A stretch of DNA of 9,406 bases, taken from Bacteroidetes bacterium UBA6063. GTDB taxonomy: Bacteria > Bacteroidota > Bacteroidia > NS11-12g > UBA9320. The notes below the pieces were generated by a model. The model made no database searches. It was given only the letters and a program-made list of their open reading frames with translations, and was not told where the DNA came from. The first letter of the stretch is position 1. Each line of letters opens with the position of its first letter. The translations under genes were made by a program, and so were the position numbers. Positions 5,929 through 9,406 of this stretch are shown here, in pieces. The stretch lies in assembly GCA_002428905.1 (NCBI GenBank), contig DIYD01000097.1, positions 1,417 through 10,822 of the forward strand, in the 5' to 3' direction.

Positions 5929-8079
5929 ATGAAGAGAATTTACCTTTTGCTAACCCTTGCCTTTGTTGGGTTGGGCATGCAATCTAAGGCGGAAGAAGGT
6001 ATGTGGTTACCACACCTTATTCAAGGTCAGACGTACGATGAAATGGTGCGTTTAGGTGTTAAACTTACACCAGAGCAAATCTATTCTGTTAACAATTCAA
6101 GTTTGAAAGATGCGATCGTACGATTAGGTCGTGGATTTTGTACAGGTGAGATCATCTCTAACCAGGGTTTGATGTTGACCAACCACCACTGTGGTTTTAG
6201 TGCGATTCAACAATTGAGTTCACCAGGTGAGAAAAACTACCTTGAGCGTGGTTTCTGGGCTAAAACAAAGAAAGATGAGTTACCAGCTGGATTTTCGGTT
6301 TCATTCTTGCAGAAAATCGAAGATGTTACCGATGAAGTAACGAAAGACTTAACGGAAGACATGAGCCTTCAGGATCGGTCAAAGAAAATCCGTGCAGCTT
6401 ATAAAGAAATTGCAGAACGTTACGACGACAAAGAAAATCACATAAGTGCTACGGTAAAGTCGTTCTTCGAAGGAAATAAGTACTATGTTTTCATTTACGA
6501 AACATTCCCGGATGTACGTTTGGTAGGCACACCTCCTCAGTCTTTGGGTAAATACGGTGGAGAAACAGACAACTGGATGTGGCCACGTCATACGTGTGAC
6601 TTCTCTATGTTCCGTGTATATGCAAACAGCGACAATAAACCTGCAGAATATAGCGAAGACAATGTACCTTACACTCCGAAACACCACTTACCCGTTTCTT
6701 TAAAAGGAGTAAAAAAAGGCGACTACGCCATGATCTTTGGATACCCAGGTAGCACAGATCGTTACCTGACATCTTACGGTGTAAACTTTGCTACCGGAAC
6801 TGAATTCCCAGCGCGTGTTAAGGTTAGACGTCACAAGCTTGACATCTATGAGAAATACATGTCGATGAACGAAACCAACAAGTTAATGTACGCTTCAAAG
6901 TATGCAGGTGTGAGTAACTACTGGAAGAATTTCATGGGGCAAACACGTGGTTTGAAACGATTGAATATTGCCGATCGTAAGAAACAGGAAGAAACGGATT
7001 TTAATACCTGGGCGAATGCCGACGCAACGCGCAAACAACAATACGGAAACGTAATTAACCTGTACGAAAAAGGATTTGATCAACTACACAAATACAAAAT
7101 GTCGTACGTATATCTTACAGAGGCGGTATTTGGTATCGAAGCCCTTTCTTATGCCTTCGGATATAGTGCATTAACCCGAGTAGAGACGGATGAAGAGATC
7201 GCTCAGGTTGCTCAGAACCTTGCTGGAGGCGTTGAAGGTCACTTTAAAGACTATATCAAGGAACTTGACGAGGAAGTATGTGCAGCAATGCTTATGCACT
7301 ACTACAACGACCTTCCGAAAGACCAACAACCTGCTGACTTTGTAAGCATGGTCGAAAAATCAAAAGGCGACTTTGCAAAAATCGCTGCTAAGATTTTCAA
7401 GAAAACGATGTTCGCCGACCAGGAAAAACTTATGGCTTTCCTTGAAAAACCAAATGTTAAGAAGCTTCGCAAAGACCCAATGTATAAGTTAATGGCTACG
7501 TTGCTGAACAACTACAGAAGCGCAATTGCTCCTCAAATGTCAGCCAGCGATGAATCATTGGCTAAAGCAAAACGTTTATACGTTAAGGGTCTAATGGAAA
7601 TGAACTCGAACAAGGCGTATGCTTCTGATGCGAACAGTACAATGCGTATGACATACGGTACGGTAAAAGATTATTACCCTGCTGACGCGGTTCATTACGA
7701 CTACTTTACAACAATGGACGGGGTAATGGAAAAATACGTTCCTGGTGACATTGAGTTTGATCTTCCAGCGCGTTTCATTGATCTTGCTAAGAAAAGAGAA
7801 TACGGTCGTTATGCAGATAAGGATGGAGAACTACATGTTTGCTTCTTATCGAACAACGATATCACCGGAGGTAACTCAGGTAGCCCGGTTATCAATGCAA
7901 AAGGTGAGTTGATCGGTACCGCATTTGACGGCAACTGGGAAGCAATGAGCGGCGATATCGCATTTGAGCCTAATCTACAACGTACGATATCTGTTGATAT
8001 CCGTTACACATTATGGGTAATTGACGTATATGCAGGTGCGCGTCATCTTGTTGACGAAATGACACTTGTTACAGAATAA
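5929..8079 (+). CDS. dpp7: S46 dipeptidyl-peptidase, DPP7-like (hydrophobic P1)
   Basis: This is a 716-residue periplasmic serine exopeptidase of family S46, paralogous to the one at 1250-3385. It has a clean signal peptide (MKRIYLLLTLAFVGLGM) with a Ser-Lys-Ala cleavage motif, predicted after Ala21. The triad by family comparison is His87 in TNHHCG, Asp224 in HTCDFS and Ser650 in TGGNSGSP. Asn215-Trp216 in TDNWMWPR and Asn330 in GVSNYWKN fit the substrate N-terminus anchors known in S46 enzymes. The residue 18 after the catalytic Ser is Gly668 in AFDGNWEAMSGD, the DPP7 state that leaves an open S1 pocket for hydrophobic or aliphatic P1 residues. Cys71/Cys88 may pair in the His loop; Cys223 directly before the catalytic Asp is noteworthy. 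It has its own candidate promoter and terminator. Arg and Gly codons lean to CGT and GGT more than in its paralog, hinting at higher expression (judged by eye). Confidence 0.96.
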   Translation: MKRIYLLLTLAFVGLGMQSKAEEGMWLPHLIQGQTYDEMVRLGVKLTPEQIYSVNNSSLKDAIVRLGRGFCTGEIISNQGLMLTNHHCGFSAIQQLSSPGEKNYLERGFWAKTKKDELPAGFSVSFLQKIEDVTDEVTKDLTEDMSLQDRSKKIRAAYKEIAERYDDKENHISATVKSFFEGNKYYVFIYETFPDVRLVGTPPQSLGKYGGETDNWMWPRHTCDFSMFRVYANSDNKPAEYSEDNVPYTPKHHLPVSLKGVKKGDYAMIFGYPGSTDRYLTSYGVNFATGTEFPARVKVRRHKLDIYEKYMSMNETNKLMYASKYAGVSNYWKNFMGQTRGLKRLNIADRKKQEETDFNTWANADATRKQQYGNVINLYEKGFDQLHKYKMSYVYLTEAVFGIEALSYAFGYSALTRVETDEEIAQVAQNLAGGVEGHFKDYIKELDEEVCAAMLMHYYNDLPKDQQPADFVSMVEKSKGDFAKIAAKIFKKTMFADQEKLMAFLEKPNVKKLRKDPMYKLMATLLNNYRSAIAPQMSASDESLAKAKRLYVKGLMEMNSNKAYASDANSTMRMTYGTVKDYYPADAVHYDYFTTMDGVMEKYVPGDIEFDLPARFIDLAKKREYGRYADKDGELHVCFLSNNDITGGNSGSPVINAKGELIGTAFDGNWEAMSGDIAFEPNLQRTISVDIRYTLWVIDVYAGARHLVDEMTLVTE

Positions 8080-8099
8080 GTACCTCTAAGAAATAGATG

Positions 8100-8126
8100 A
8101 AAGGCGGGCATTAGCTCGCCTTTTTT
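8100..8126 (+). terminator. Rho-independent terminator of the DPP7-like gene
   Basis: GGCGGGC (8103-8109) and GCTCGCC (8114-8120) form a 7-bp stem with one G-U pair and an ATTA loop, followed by six T residues (8121-8126). AAA at 8100-8102 can extend the stem against the first three T. It starts about 20 bases after the peptidase stop. The right half lies within the last codons of the opposing DUF255 gene, whose stop codon occupies loop positions 8111-8113. The minus-strand side has only a short T run (TTT), so termination is mainly for the plus strand. Confidence 0.85.
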
Positions 8127-9406
8127 ATTATCGCTAGTGCCGAATCGACATCCGATACGGGCGCTTCACACGCGTTGTTTCTACAAACATAGATGAGCGT
8201 TCGCCCTTCTTGATATCGGTCATCATAAATCGGCAGCCCCTCCCCTGTTTGCGTGGCTGTAATCAGTGCGTTAGGTAGGTATCTACCCTTAAATCCACGT
8301 AAGAATTGTAAAGCTTCCTGGCCCACAATAACAACTTCAACCTGATTGCCATATTCACCAAGTGCACCTATCATCCAGTTGCTGAATCCTGAACCATATG
8401 AGCTGAACTTAGGTGCCAGGCGCACAGACATTTCAGAAGCCATGATGCTGTAGTTCCGGTCTTGATACAAATGCCCAAGCGCGAGTAAATTTCGATACAT
8501 GGTAGAGTTGGACGATGGTATCACATTGTCGAAATACTCCACGTTTCGAACTACCAAATCTTTGGCGTCGTGTGATGTAAAACCAAACATGCCCTGATCC
8601 TCGAGGTAGAAATGATTAATGGTGTAGTCACATAGTTTTTTAGCAAGTTCTATCCACTCCAATTCACCTGTAGCACTGTGAAGCTCGATATACGCCTGAA
8701 TGCCCAATGCATAATCTTCTAGAAACCCGTTAATCGTACTTAATCCGTTCTTGTACGAATGCCATAAACTGAAATCATCATTTAGCTGCTTGAACTGTAT
8801 AAAGTTAGCCAGGGCTAGAGCCTGATCTAAAAACTGGTCTTCCGCAGTAGCGTTGTACGCCTCTACCAGTCCGGAAAGATAAAGTGCATTCCAACTGGTT
8901 AGAATCTTGTCGTCAATGCCGGGTGCAATGCGTTTATCCCGTGCGCTTTTTAGAACTTCATTCCACTTATTTACTTTGGTGAGCAATGTCTGCTCATCTA
9001 TATCATAACGCTCCCTAAAATCGGCATCTTCTTCACGCAACAAAATATAGTTACCGTTTTCCCAATACCCGCGTTCATCAATGCTATAGTAATCGCGAAC
9101 CATTTCGGTTTCTTCATCGAAAAGATCACTTATTTCAGCCTCTGTCCATACATAGTACTTTCCTTCTTCTCCTTCACTATCAGCATCTTGCGCCGAATAA
9201 AATCCGCCAGATTTATCCCTGAGCTCTTCCTTGACATAGGATATAATTCCCTTAATTACTTGATATAATTCCATCGAAGGGTCTGCCTTAAATGCCAGGG
9301 CGTAGGTTTTTAACAACTGGCCATTATCGTACAGCATCTTTTCGAAATGCGGTAGTTTCCATAAGGCATCAACCGAATAACGTGCAAAACCTCCGCCAAC
9401 TGGATC
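8111..9406 (-). CDS. DUF255 thioredoxin-domain protein (YyaL/SPATA20 family), N-terminus beyond window
   Basis: This is the C-terminal 431 residues of a protein of about 670-690 residues in the DUF255 (YyaL/SSP411, human SPATA20) family. The frame is open to the window edge, so the Met at 9337 is internal: the 23 residues before it (DPVGGGFARYSVD, then ALWKLPHFEK) belong to the conserved block that reads on into PHFEKMLYDN. Further family marks are GGFYSAQDADSEGEEGKYYV (about 67-86 from the visible start), KILTSWNAL (about 167-175) and a C-terminal VCRNNACEAPV. The missing part carries the thioredoxin-like domain; the visible part corresponds to the six-hairpin (alpha/alpha) toroid. The biochemical role of the family is not settled, with redox or sugar-epimerase-like activities suggested by fold. 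Its last codons form half of the terminator of the convergent peptidase gene, 31 bp away. Family assignment is strong; function is unknown. Confidence 0.92.
   Translation of the reverse strand, partial: DPVGGGFARYSVDALWKLPHFEKMLYDNGQLLKTYALAFKADPSMELYQVIKGIISYVKEELRDKSGGFYSAQDADSEGEEGKYYVWTEAEISDLFDEETEMVRDYYSIDERGYWENGNYILLREEDADFRERYDIDEQTLLTKVNKWNEVLKSARDKRIAPGIDDKILTSWNALYLSGLVEAYNATAEDQFLDQALALANFIQFKQLNDDFSLWHSYKNGLSTINGFLEDYALGIQAYIELHSATGELEWIELAKKLCDYTINHFYLEDQGMFGFTSHDAKDLVVRNVEYFDNVIPSSNSTMYRNLLALGHLYQDRNYSIMASEMSVRLAPKFSSYGSGFSNWMIGALGEYGNQVEVVIVGQEALQFLRGFKGRYLPNALITATQTGEGLPIYDDRYQEGRTLIYVCRNNACEAPVSDVDSALAIIKKAS

Noticed and set aside
6379..6687. A 102-codon open frame on the minus strand inside the DPP7-like gene
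   Set aside because: It lies wholly antisense to a conserved S46 coding region, has no recognisable domain and no promoter-like sequence; it is a shadow of the real reading frame.
9335..9337. Met codon at 9337 as the start of the DUF255 protein
   Set aside because: It is the Met of the conserved PHFEKMLYDN motif, and the frame continues upstream with family sequence to the window end.
1..9406. Mobile element, CRISPR array, tRNA, rRNA, toxin-antitoxin or defence genes
   Set aside because: No transposase or integrase, terminal repeats, regularly spaced direct repeats or tRNA-like cloverleaf were seen; all long frames belong to metabolic, transport or envelope families.

Overview
The window (9406 bp) reads as chromosomal DNA of a member of the Bacteroidota. 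The evidence is two S46-family dipeptidyl-peptidases, a protein ending in a type-A type IX secretion (T9SS) C-terminal sorting domain, TAnnTTTG-like -7 promoter elements, and no Shine-Dalgarno sequences before the starts. A free-living flavobacterium-like or related lineage is plausible, but the genus cannot be told from this sequence. I see no mobile element, CRISPR array, tRNA or rRNA.

Layout. (1) Positions 1-1239 (+): the 3' part of a MlaE-type ABC permease, then its MlaF-type ATPase one base later. Together they form the inner-membrane core of a lipid transporter for outer-membrane asymmetry. (2) Positions 1250-3385 (+): an S46 peptidase only 10 bp behind the ATPase, so probably in the same transcript. 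Its S1-pocket residue is Arg663, the DPP11 signature (cleavage after Asp/Glu). (3) Positions 3382-5793 (-): a large secreted fibronectin III-like plus right-handed beta-helix protein with a T9SS sorting domain. Its stop codon interlocks with that of the upstream peptidase in one TTAA. (4) Positions 5794-5928: a divergent intergenic region with candidate promoters in both directions and an inverted repeat. (5) Positions 5929-8079 (+): a second S46 peptidase with Gly668 in the S1 position, the DPP7 signature (hydrophobic P1). It ends at a rho-independent terminator. (6) Positions 8111-9406 (-): the C-terminal part of a DUF255 thioredoxin-domain protein (YyaL/SPATA20 family) that runs out of the window.

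How they fit together. The two paralogous peptidases should have complementary specificities and together break periplasmic oligopeptides into dipeptides, the usual protein diet route of asaccharolytic and proteolytic Bacteroidota. The beta-helix protein between them is probably exported to the cell surface or medium, where it may bind or cleave polysaccharide; its substrate cannot be read from sequence. The Mla-type genes and the DUF255 gene look like general envelope or housekeeping functions.

Most of the window is recognisable family biology and I do not see a clear undescribed system. The best second-look items are the Arg/Gly pair of S46 paralogs, a matched Cys/Cys versus Gly/Gly difference beside their catalytic residues, a dense cluster of inverted repeats inside the beta-helix gene, and compact gene ends where stop codons and a terminator are shared between opposing genes.
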